Below, piece after piece: positions 36,532-44,765 of a stretch of 64,000 bases of DNA. The position numbers and the translations under genes were made by a program. Within the stretch, counting starts at the first letter, position 1. Each line of letters opens with the position of its first letter. The notes beneath the pieces are model-generated. The model saw only the letters and a program-made list of their open reading frames with translations. It was not told the DNA's origin and did not search any database. The DNA lies in the IMG/VR virus record IMGVR_UViG_3300048591_000302, positions 1-64,000 of that record; one strand, 5' to 3'. This DNA is from a virus.

Positions 36532-37189
36532 CGACTACGCTTTCTGGTGTTATGTATTCATGTTTCTGTCCCTTAATTACCTTATTGAAAGGTACGATCT
36601 GATTCTCCAATCCAGAATATACGCTCCTGAGTATGTGCTCACCATATATGCTTGAATGATAAGCTTTCTCGCGCTTTGCGTGGTAGTCACAACAAAGGAA
36701 ACGTATATTCTTGGATTGCAAGAATCTGCAAAGAGCAACAGCAACGCAGATGCATGGCATTGATGGCCCGTACACGCCAAGCAGAGGTTCCTGTATCATG
36801 ATCAGGTTCGTGTAACCGGTATAGCATGTCCAAGCTCTCGGCGATAGTAGCATCGTTGCTCGACAGCAATAGGCTCTATCACGAAGGGATGCGTCAATCT
36901 GTATCGCGAATAGCGGTCCATCGGCAACGGTGTTTACTTGATGCACACTATTGTTCAAACAGATGGTCATGTGACCAGCCAAGTGTTCAGCGCGCAAGTA
37001 TTCGAGCGAGGCACCGCTACCAACGATGTTGATTACTTGTCCTTGGTAAAGATCAACCAAAGAAAGGAAAGCGTTATTAATTGCACTAGAAATAGGTACA
37101 TAATATCTCCTTCTGTAATCAACAGGCACGTACTCTTTAGTCGTGCCTTCTTTCTTTAGTTGTTTTAGACTTTTAAACATGCGATACAT
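36524..37189 (-). CDS. DUF115/MptE-like protein
   Basis: The 221-aa protein has V-I-N-I-V-G-S-G-A-S-L near residue 53, followed by a helix, C-L-N-N-S, then P-L-F-A-I and a D-A-S motif. This is the Rossmann-like core of DUF115 (MptE-type) proteins, found near glycan and flagellin-modification genes. The role is unknown; with the sulfotransferase upstream it suggests late modification of a surface polymer. AAGGA precedes ATG 37189; ATG 37180 is an alternative. Confidence 0.5.
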   Translation of the reverse strand: MYRMFKSLKQLKKEGTTKEYVPVDYRRRYYVPISSAINNAFLSLVDLYQGQVINIVGSGASLEYLRAEHLAGHMTICLNNSVHQVNTVADGPLFAIQIDASLRDRAYCCRATMLLSPRAWTCYTGYTNLIMIQEPLLGVYGPSMPCICVAVALCRFLQSKNIRFLCCDYHAKREKAYHSSIYGEHILRSVYSGLENQIVPFNKVIKGQKHEYITPESVVDG

Positions 37190-37410
37190 TCTTCCTTATC
37201 AATCTTACGACCTTCGCAAGATAGCTGATTAGTAAATCCACAGCAGAAGCGTACTCGTTCGCTACCTCGTTTCGCACACGGTGGAAGGATCAGGTGGTAG
37301 ACGCGCTTGTTCCGCGTGTCACGCTCGTAGCCCTCCGGCATATCAGGCACCTTCGCTATGTAGTACCTGTCTCCGTTGTTCAACGTTCTGAATCTTTCCT
37401 TCGATTTCAT
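37165..37410 (-). CDS. Cys-rich 81-aa protein
   Basis: ATG 37410 follows AAGGAGA by 7 bases. The C-terminal half has seven Cys (L-P-P-C, F-C-C-G, S-C-E-G, C-I-A-C). It may bind a metal or cluster. It lies between the DUF115-like gene and a hypothetical. Confidence 0.6.
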   Translation of the reverse strand: MKSKERFRTLNNGDRYYIAKVPDMPEGYERDTRNKRVYHLILPPCAKRGSERVRFCCGFTNQLSCEGRKIDKEECIACLKV

Positions 37411-38029
37411 CGAGCATCTCCTTGTCCACAGCTTGTCCATTCATCACGTCGAGCCGAATCATGCGAAGCATATTCCGGATTTCCTCATCTGCGCACTCGT
37501 CCTCCGCTTCCGAAAGTTCTCCGACCAGTTTCCACTTCGGATAGTTGCCACTCTCCTTGAGTATTTCAGTTATGCTCTCGAAGAGATTGCTCAAGCGATT
37601 GGTCCGAGCCAGCATCATGAGTGGTTGAAGTTGCTTACGTAATCCTTCCGGAGCCTGTTTCATGGCTTCTTGAAGGTTCTTCATGAGAATGTCCTCGAAA
37701 GCATAACCAGAGATCATCTCTCCAGCTACGATACGTGCCTTGGACAGATGCTTATACACGCAGTCGAGACACGGCTCACGCCGGATGTTGATTTCCGTTT
37801 GTCCTGGATGATGAGGGGGCTTGTTATCAAGCATTTGTTTCAGCGCGGAGGGAAGATCAAGCTTCAACAGTTCCTTTTTATCAGTGTTCTTGAATAGAGG
37901 AAGGATTTCCGTCTGAAGGAAGCCGCAGCATTTCTTGCTGGCCTCCAGCTGATCGATGAAGCCGGGTACAAGCTTTTCGATGTCGCTCTCTACGAGTTTC
38001 AACTTTTTGTAATTGTCGTTCTCGCTCAT
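37343..38029 (-). CDS. Hypothetical 228-aa helical protein
   Basis: Almost all helical, with Lys/Glu-rich stretches, one C-L-D-C pair near residue 88 followed by V-Y-K-H-L-S-K-A-R, and a coiled-coil C terminus. GGAGGACAGA precedes ATG. No family recognised; a structural or virion-internal role is possible. Confidence 0.6.
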   Translation of the reverse strand: MSENDNYKKLKLVESDIEKLVPGFIDQLEASKKCCGFLQTEILPLFKNTDKKELLKLDLPSALKQMLDNKPPHHPGQTEINIRREPCLDCVYKHLSKARIVAGEMISGYAFEDILMKNLQEAMKQAPEGLRKQLQPLMMLARTNRLSNLFESITEILKESGNYPKWKLVGELSEAEDECADEEIRNMLRMIRLDVMNGQAVDKEMLDEIEGKIQNVEQRRQVLHSEGA

Positions 38030-38991
38030 TCTGTCCTCCAGGAATTATTCTGAATGCTGTCTTCGATGGTTTTGAACGCCTCGAGATCACCTAGTCCACA
38101 CTCGAACAGACACGGTTCCCTTTCCCATTTGATCCGGGCATGTATTGCCTGCTTCTTGAAACGTTCACGAAATTTCTCATCTGTAAGACACTTGCGACAA
38201 CGTTCGTGATCAACCAAGATTCCGCAACGTGGGCAGCCATACTGCTGCAAGCTCTTAAGAGAAATCTTACTCCCGTCTTCAAACTCTCCCTTCTTCAGAT
38301 GTTTATATAAATCGATGGCTTTTTCCCAATGTTCGCTGACAATCCTTTTATGTCTGCTACGATTCAGCTTGACGTTGATTCTTCTGCGGGCTTTCTTGAT
38401 GTCAAAGGGAACACCGACGAATTCAGCAACACGCTTTATTTGTTCCAGCGGCTCGGAGACAAGCTTTTCGTATTCCACAACCAGCGTCGGTTTCTGATAC
38501 TTCTGCAACCATGCACACATCGGTATGGCTACGTTCAAATAGAACTCAGGACCATTTACCGTTTCGTTGTTCATCTCTCTAAGAGGAAATTTCCTGGTCA
38601 TTCTCTCCTGGCTTGTGGCGACGGCTTTCGGATGTCTGACCATCAGGATGATCTTGTCCACATACTTCGGGTCGGTATGAATGATGCCTCTGGCAACGAT
38701 CTTGACCGCCGTATTGTGTTCATTGATTAGACGATCAAGACGCTCCGCATCCATCCAACGATAGAACATTCCCTGGACAGCATATATATCCTCCCAGAAT
38801 CCGTTCGGATTCATGTCCTTCTTGATGTTTGCTTTCCTTTTGGGACTCAAATACTGCATACAGGCTTCTTCCGGTGTCTTCGGTTTTCTTTCTTGTGGAA
38901 AGGCGTCTCCTACGATCTTCAGGCCACCGGACCTACAGATATCCATCATCAGACTGGTGCCGCTCCTCGAAACTCCTGATACGATAATCAT
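38026..38991 (-). CDS. PAPS-dependent sulfotransferase with C-terminal zinc ribbon
   Basis: A 321-aa sulfotransferase. The 5'-phosphosulfate loop is V-S-G-V-S-R-S-G-T-S (residues 4-13) and the 3'-phosphate segment is M-V-R-H-P-K-A-V-A-T-S-Q near 118. It would move sulfate from PAPS to a sugar, lipid or protein. A C-P-R-C and C-R-K-C pair near 257-270 forms an unusual C-terminal zinc ribbon. ATG 38991 overlaps the preceding stop and follows GGGGAGA. It lies in the late tail region, so virion fibre or host-surface sulfation is possible; inference. Confidence 0.85.
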   Translation of the reverse strand: MIIVSGVSRSGTSLMMDICRSGGLKIVGDAFPQERKPKTPEEACMQYLSPKRKANIKKDMNPNGFWEDIYAVQGMFYRWMDAERLDRLINEHNTAVKIVARGIIHTDPKYVDKIILMVRHPKAVATSQERMTRKFPLREMNNETVNGPEFYLNVAIPMCAWLQKYQKPTLVVEYEKLVSEPLEQIKRVAEFVGVPFDIKKARRRINVKLNRSRHKRIVSEHWEKAIDLYKHLKKGEFEDGSKISLKSLQQYGCPRCGILVDHERCRKCLTDEKFRERFKKQAIHARIKWEREPCLFECGLGDLEAFKTIEDSIQNNSWRTE

Positions 38992-39950
38992 ATCACTTCT
39001 CCCCAACTAACTCTTATACCGCTTGTGAAACGAACGAAACCCGGTTGTATTGTAGCGTTCACTTGTGCCAGATCATTGCTTCGGCTAGCCGTAGATGCAG
39101 GAGACAGGTAGCTTGCAGGCCACACCGTTGATGTTGTATAGGTCGGAGCCGGATATGCCGGAGCACAAGCATTCTTCTTTCGATAATACTTCTTGTACCA
39201 ATAATTTTGTATGTGGACTGAATGAACATTTGTATTATAGACATAGGCTGAATCAGGGCTGGTGCCTGCATTGTATCTGCTTTTATTACTGTTCCAGGCT
39301 GCAACTTGGTCAGGAGACATGACACCGTTTACAGCTGTTCCAGACCAATACCAATTAAGCAATCCTGAGTAGTCAGCCCCTGTCCTTGCCACCATTTCAA
39401 CGACCTGCGACGGTCCATATCTATGTGATCCTGTGTATATTCTTTGAAATTTGGCAAAGGTTCTTTTAGACCGCGAACCTTGCCACTCATACACCGTAAT
39501 TACATCAGAACCGGAGGTGTATTTAAATGTTCCGGTCCCTGAATTGTTATTTGATAGTGTCTCACAATTTGTACGTTCATCGCAGTAGACACATAGGTCT
39601 TTTGTTTCTCCATTTTCCCAAATACAGACGAAATGTTCAAATCGACATAGACTGTCGGAATAATACTTCAACATGGGTTGAAAGAACATGAGGACCATGC
39701 AATCATCATAAGGAGCCGTCCAATCGACGGTGATGGGTATTTTTCGTACAGCACCGCAATTACGGCCGCAAGTGCAGCCAGGACGATCACATTTGTTCAA
39801 ATAAGTGTCAAAACCCAGATTCTCTACCAGAAAAAATTTGTCGTCTGTTTCCTTCACAGAAAATCCGAAGTTGAATGGGTTGGTCGGATACCGATTTGGC
39901 ATATCCTTACAGTTAATGGCTCCTTTTTCGTAACGGATAACATTATTCAT
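38988..39950 (-). CDS. Putative tail or virion protein, 320 aa
   Basis: Rich in Tyr, Asn, Ser and Trp, with a C-x-C-x3-C cluster near residue 58. Led by GGAGTG 6-7 bases before ATG and coupled to the preceding gene. Composition and its place after the tail tip genes suggest a virion component. No family recognised. Confidence 0.5.
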   Translation of the reverse strand: MNNVIRYEKGAINCKDMPNRYPTNPFNFGFSVKETDDKFFLVENLGFDTYLNKCDRPGCTCGRNCGAVRKIPITVDWTAPYDDCMVLMFFQPMLKYYSDSLCRFEHFVCIWENGETKDLCVYCDERTNCETLSNNNSGTGTFKYTSGSDVITVYEWQGSRSKRTFAKFQRIYTGSHRYGPSQVVEMVARTGADYSGLLNWYWSGTAVNGVMSPDQVAAWNSNKSRYNAGTSPDSAYVYNTNVHSVHIQNYWYKKYYRKKNACAPAYPAPTYTTSTVWPASYLSPASTASRSNDLAQVNATIQPGFVRFTSGIRVSWGEVI

Positions 39951-40451
39951 TTAGAACACTCCTATGAAAGTCATTGCATTATGCCCACTGAAATATATTA
40001 AGAAATTCGTACGATGATACAGGTCTGCTGCACCGGGTCGCAATGTTCCATCTGTACTAGAGACACCTGATTGTGTAATCGTTCCATTATTATCAGTATA
40101 ATAATGTGTTGCGTCGAATTGAATATGACCGTAGTTCGTAACAGCGTTCATCTCAATCCTCTGCGTTCCGTTGTCAAATAACCAGTATTCAATATAGCCT
40201 GTTTCTTCGTCAATGGTGATGTCTGTGGGACAAATAACACCCGGATAAGACGGATATCTTGTCAAGAATGTGGATTGCGGATAGATTGTCTGGGTTCCGA
40301 AGGCACAAAGCATTGTTTCCTGGGTCGTTATAAGCATCGGGTGGCGGCAAGGTATCTCAATAGTTCTAGTGCAGAAAGCTCCACCACAACAGCACTGGCG
40401 GATTTTATGATCCGTCATTAGAACTTTACTGTTTTGAATGTAGAATTTCAT
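39951..40451 (-). CDS. Putative tail protein, 166 aa
   Basis: Beta-rich, with a Cys cluster (C-C-C-G-G-A-F-C and a later C) near residues 20-35 that resembles the pattern in the next gene. Ends with a F-I-G-V-F segment. Placed between tail-tip and surface genes. Unknown function. Confidence 0.5.
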   Translation of the reverse strand: MKFYIQNSKVLMTDHKIRQCCCGGAFCTRTIEIPCRHPMLITTQETMLCAFGTQTIYPQSTFLTRYPSYPGVICPTDITIDEETGYIEYWLFDNGTQRIEMNAVTNYGHIQFDATHYYTDNNGTITQSGVSSTDGTLRPGAADLYHRTNFLIYFSGHNAMTFIGVF

Positions 40452-41443
40452 CAGTCACAAAGCTCCAATGGCATGACTCTGAACCAACGTTGTAACCCAT
40501 TGAAACCGCTGTAGTGCGCGACCATGTATTCGCGGTCGTCACGATCAGTGTTTGGCTCTTCATCGACATCCGTTCCTTGCTGCATCCGAATTATTGCAAC
40601 CGTTTTGTTACCATCAATCGACGGCGTGTCGAGATATACATCTTTAGTGAACTCTGCATTAGCCACGCACTTGATCAGACCGAGACGCATCAGCGTCATC
40701 CAGTTACTATCGCTGGTTGCATCATCACGATCTTCAGCTTCCAAGATCAAATCACTACTTGTAGGTGCCATCGTACTCTCATTGAAAAGGAAGCCAACGA
40801 ACCTGTTTTCGCCGATCACAGCAGAGGAATACACTTCAGCTGAATCAGTAGGAGGGAAAGACAATGGTGGATTAACGAATCCAGGATAGCCATCTACAAC
40901 CATGCTCGTCGGTGTTTCATCAGGCCACGTATCCTGTAGAGCAGTTATTACAGTCGTCGGTGTTGACCATGAACTACGAAGGAAAAGCCCAAGCTGTTTC
41001 TCAAAGAAATGGTACTCAATATTTTCTGACAGCTCTTGCGTGATTATGGCTGAGTAGACACCACTCTCGACCTGAAACTCGATTGTTCCAAGCTTGTAAG
41101 CGTTGTGTCCAGTGAAATGCAAGTCCTCTTCCATATCAACGGCGGCTGGCGAAAGTGCGAAGAAACTGCTTTCAGCGTCACCGTCATCAACGGAAGAGAA
41201 AGCGACGAAATACACGTTCCATGTTTCGACAGCAATAGCTGCTGTTATGTCGATCGTGCCTCCGTTGATTGGACGAACGAACTTGCTACCGTTGCCATAC
41301 CAGATGTAGCGACCACCGGTTATGGTAATCTCGTACTTGTAGACATCAGGATCTTCACTCACCAGAGTAACTAAGAATCCGATCTGGAACGGAGCATTCT
41401 TAGCTATCGTGATCCAATTGATACGCTCTTTTTGAATAGGCAT
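40451..41443 (-). CDS. Putative tail protein, 330 aa
   Basis: Beta-rich and acidic without membrane or signal segments. The start overlaps the tail-tip stop by one base. A central T-P-T-S-M-V-V-D-G-Y-P-G linker separates two halves. Probably part of the tail tip or an attached fibre. Family not recognised. Confidence 0.55.
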   Translation of the reverse strand: MPIQKERINWITIAKNAPFQIGFLVTLVSEDPDVYKYEITITGGRYIWYGNGSKFVRPINGGTIDITAAIAVETWNVYFVAFSSVDDGDAESSFFALSPAAVDMEEDLHFTGHNAYKLGTIEFQVESGVYSAIITQELSENIEYHFFEKQLGLFLRSSWSTPTTVITALQDTWPDETPTSMVVDGYPGFVNPPLSFPPTDSAEVYSSAVIGENRFVGFLFNESTMAPTSSDLILEAEDRDDATSDSNWMTLMRLGLIKCVANAEFTKDVYLDTPSIDGNKTVAIIRMQQGTDVDEEPNTDRDDREYMVAHYSGFNGLQRWFRVMPLELCD

Positions 41444-43965
41444 TATGGCACCTCTTCGCTAATGAATGCTCCACCGTGCGGAGCATAAGCTATTACTACT
41501 GTGTCACCTACAGCAACACTATTGTCCTTGATAGCAAACTTGATATCCTCGTAGTCAGTGTTGGTTTGAGCAACACCCTTCTGCTTAGCCATCTTGACGG
41601 TCGTGTTACCAATCTGTACTGCATCACCAACAGCGTAAGTACCGTGTACGCTCTTAACCTTGACAGTGATTATATCGCTCTCCTTGACTTGATTCATTAG
41701 CTGATCGCCGTAGCGACCAACACTCGTCAGGTCATATATCCGAGCGCGCTTCTTCAACCCGGGCAGGAAGAACGAGTCGAAATAGAACGGCTCAGGGAGG
41801 AAGGTGCTGTCAATGGCTGCCACGATATTATCCGGATACGGATCGTTGAAATCCGGGAACGGGTCACCGCCAGTGGGTGAAGTAGGTAGCCAGATCACAA
41901 CATCAGAAGCATCCTCAGCGAAGTTGGTTTCATTGGACAGCACGACACCGTGCGTTGCAACGGTGAAGTCCGGCAAGTCTATCTCCACGACGTCGAAAGG
42001 CTTGACATCAACCTTCGTATAGAACTGACCTACACGAAGCTGATGCCACGAATTGCTGTAGCGAACAAGCCAGAACTGCACACTACGGAGTACACAGATG
42101 CGCAAGTTGTAGATCAAGTAATCATGTTTATACAGGTACTGCTTGAAGCCAACTGGTCTGTTCTTCTGGTAGACGTATCGCTCAGTACGCTCAGGAAAGT
42201 AGTCAGTGAAGTAGGCAGCCTTGATGTCGGTGTAGATGCTACGTACGTCGGTTAGCTCCATCTCGATAGTAGGATACTCAGTCGTGTCCTCATCAACAGT
42301 ACCTGCCGGATCAGCAATCGTCGTTATATCCTCAGCGAGATCGCGAATATACACTACACCATCTACGATCACTATCCCAATATGCGCTTCCCAACACACT
42401 TGCCTCAGCAGTTCCAGCGCATCCATCATCTCGAAGAGTGCGAAGCCACAAGGATAGTTCTTGACGCTATCCAAATCACGGACATGCGCGAAGCTTACAG
42501 GGTCAGCAGTTAGATCAGTAGTGTAGTTATCGATCACGTATTCGAGAACATCAACTACATTACCTGTGGGCGCGATAGATGAACGATAGGAGACGTACCA
42601 TTGTTTGGTGTCCCAGTCGTTACGACCACGCATAGCTTGTCCAACTGTCAAGATGGATGGACCTGAAAGGTCTAGCTCATACATCGTCGTAGGCACGACA
42701 CGAAGCTCACCACGGTAGAAAGCGTATGCTGCTAGCACTTCCTCGGTTGCCTCGCCATTGAACACGTAATCGTAGCCATCTTCATTAACGAGAAACACTT
42801 GTGTACCAGCCGGGATATACCACACATTGGGGTAGTTGTACTGAATCTCACCTGGCCATCCACCTTCAAGCTCTACACCACCAAGTTCATACTGACCACG
42901 GGCATCAACGATACTGGCATCCATAGTATAGCCTGCACCAACGTTGGTATCAATCAGTATTGGATTTCCCAAATCATCAAGCACAGGGTTCTCAAGGATA
43001 AGTTTGTCACCGATATGCTGGCTACAACGAACGTAGACATCGCGATAATCGGTTTCTTGGTCGTCGTTGAAACTGGGATCAGCCATTTCACGACCTTCAG
43101 GTTCAGGGAGTGACGTGGGCTGGTACTTGATATAGTAATAGTTCTGCCTAAAACGTATACGCAAATACTTGCCAGCGAGACGACCGCTGAAGTTGTTGAC
43201 CCAGAGTGCGCTCGGGTTCGCGGCATCAGCGTCATCATCAGGATTAGGACGTGTCGTTATGTCACGACCACCAGTATAGTAGTTGACATTGAAGTACAAT
43301 GGGCTGTCATCTTTGGTCTCGAACTCGCCAGTTATTTTGTTCATTGAACCATAGATCAGCACATCACCAACGTTGACCATATACTCACCATCAGGCATAG
43401 CCTCTGGATTGCTCACCTTGAACTTGGTCTTGATGAACGTTAGATTCGCTGATCCACGTTTGAACTTCCCAACCGAGGCTGCTTCATACACGGCTTCGAG
43501 CAGCTTGCAGTCTGGTATGCAATAGCGGTTGATTGCAGGTACACCCAAGACGGTGCCGAAACCAATAGGAGGATTGGGTGGAGGGCATATTTCATCCTCG
43601 ATTTCCTCATCTGTCAGAACGGTTACCAAACTCGTCTCAACAGAAGATACACAGGCGAGCTGCATAGTTCTGTTCATCTCGATCCAAACGATCGGCGTTG
43701 ACACCTTGCCCTTGAAAACAGTCAGTGCATCGTCAGTAGGATTAGCCTTGAAAGTGATAATCACAGGCAAGCCATACAGCGGTGAGCTGTCGAAAATAGC
43801 TTTCATCTCTCCATCACTGTCATCGAGCGTGATCGAGACATCACTTGACATAGTGATCGAATCGATACTACCTTCTGAGTGTATGGCACCCATCTGGATG
43901 ACACGGGCAGTACGATCTACACCGCCGATGGTCAGGGTGTACTGCGGTGAGAAAGTATTAATCAT
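41443..43965 (-). CDS. Tail tip / baseplate hub protein, 840 aa
   Basis: Large beta-rich protein directly downstream of the two distal-tail-like genes and the tape measure, where siphoviruses carry their hub (gp27/TAL-type). The first 90 residues (Y-T-L-T-I-G-G-V-D-R-T-A-R-V) look like the N-terminal hub domain, and the middle has A-L-E-L-L-R-Q-V-C-W-E-A-H-I-G-I-V-I-V-D-G, a strand set typical of hub proteins. The C-terminal part is barrel-rich. Function by position and composition. Confidence 0.6.
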   Translation of the reverse strand: MINTFSPQYTLTIGGVDRTARVIQMGAIHSEGSIDSITMSSDVSITLDDSDGEMKAIFDSSPLYGLPVIITFKANPTDDALTVFKGKVSTPIVWIEMNRTMQLACVSSVETSLVTVLTDEEIEDEICPPPNPPIGFGTVLGVPAINRYCIPDCKLLEAVYEAASVGKFKRGSANLTFIKTKFKVSNPEAMPDGEYMVNVGDVLIYGSMNKITGEFETKDDSPLYFNVNYYTGGRDITTRPNPDDDADAANPSALWVNNFSGRLAGKYLRIRFRQNYYYIKYQPTSLPEPEGREMADPSFNDDQETDYRDVYVRCSQHIGDKLILENPVLDDLGNPILIDTNVGAGYTMDASIVDARGQYELGGVELEGGWPGEIQYNYPNVWYIPAGTQVFLVNEDGYDYVFNGEATEEVLAAYAFYRGELRVVPTTMYELDLSGPSILTVGQAMRGRNDWDTKQWYVSYRSSIAPTGNVVDVLEYVIDNYTTDLTADPVSFAHVRDLDSVKNYPCGFALFEMMDALELLRQVCWEAHIGIVIVDGVVYIRDLAEDITTIADPAGTVDEDTTEYPTIEMELTDVRSIYTDIKAAYFTDYFPERTERYVYQKNRPVGFKQYLYKHDYLIYNLRICVLRSVQFWLVRYSNSWHQLRVGQFYTKVDVKPFDVVEIDLPDFTVATHGVVLSNETNFAEDASDVVIWLPTSPTGGDPFPDFNDPYPDNIVAAIDSTFLPEPFYFDSFFLPGLKKRARIYDLTSVGRYGDQLMNQVKESDIITVKVKSVHGTYAVGDAVQIGNTTVKMAKQKGVAQTNTDYEDIKFAIKDNSVAVGDTVVIAYAPHGGAFISEEVP

Positions 43966-44305
43966 TTGGCATAACCTCCAATGTGAGTGATACGCTAACG
44001 AACCTGCGCTTGCTGCGTATGTAATTGATTAGTTCATCGCTGATGTAGACGCTCTTGGTCAAGCCACGATGGTCAATGTACGGTATGGCTGTACCCATAG
44101 TGGACAGTAGGTAACTGATCACCGAATCATACTCTTCATCACAAGTGGGCATGTCAAAAGACACTTCAATATGCTCACGTGTGATATCATCCTTGAAGAT
44201 TTGCAAGTTGTTTGAATAGCTGCGTTTGGTGCGAATGTTAGGTCGCACGTTGATCACCTTCGACTCACGACCTTCGGGCAGTTCGAGCGTACCGAGTGTA
44301 ATCAT
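43958..44305 (-). CDS. Minor tail protein (distal-tail type), 115 aa
   Basis: A beta-rich protein that follows the tape measure by one gene and precedes the hub, a position usually held by distal tail or tail-tip components. C-terminal V-S-V-S-L-T-L-E-V-M strand. GAGGTGG lies 5 bases before ATG. Confidence 0.5.
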   Translation of the reverse strand: MITLGTLELPEGRESKVINVRPNIRTKRSYSNNLQIFKDDITREHIEVSFDMPTCDEEYDSVISYLLSTMGTAIPYIDHRGLTKSVYISDELINYIRSKRRFVSVSLTLEVMPND

Positions 44306-44703
44306 TATGCCACCTCGAAACTGAATTCGACATTAGTGTTGCAATCGTTGACCGTGATGTCGCGATCTGTGACAACTATGTCTCCAACGATGGTACCATC
44401 AAACGACTCGTCTGTCTCGACAAGCTCGTCATCAATATAGTATAGAGTCAATGACATAGCCTGACCAAGACTTGCATACAAGAACGAAAGCAAACCGAGG
44501 TGATCGGTGATGCTGCTGAAGGAGAGTTTGAGCACGTTGTATTGGATCGCTGTGTCCCGTAGGAAGATGTGCCTACGATCCTTAATGATATTGGTTGTTA
44601 TATCGGTTGTCCATGCAGCTGCGTCACCGAAGTCTGGACCTTTGGTGATCGTGTAATCAGTGGTACCTGCTGTGAGCGTTACTTGATATATTTCTTTGTG
44701 CAT
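44305..44703 (-). CDS. Minor tail protein, 132 aa
   Basis: Beta-rich, immediately downstream of the tape measure. A T-A-G-T-T-D-Y-T-I-T start and N-V-E-F-S-F-E-V end resemble small tail-completion proteins. AGGTG precedes ATG. Assignment by position. Confidence 0.5.
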   Translation of the reverse strand: MHKEIYQVTLTAGTTDYTITKGPDFGDAAAWTTDITTNIIKDRRHIFLRDTAIQYNVLKLSFSSITDHLGLLSFLYASLGQAMSLTLYYIDDELVETDESFDGTIVGDIVVTDRDITVNDCNTNVEFSFEVA

Positions 44704-44726
44704 TGTTTCACCTGTGTGGTGGGCTA

Positions 44727-44753
44727 GGGGTTAGCGGAGGGCTAACTAACCCC
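44727..44753 (-). terminator. Hairpin between tape measure and next tail gene
   Basis: GGGGTTAG (44727-44734) pairs with CTAACCCC (44746-44753). No T-tract follows on the minus strand, so it is probably a weak attenuator or messenger-processing/stability element rather than a full stop. Confidence 0.35.
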
Positions 44754-44765
44754 TTAGACGGCCCA

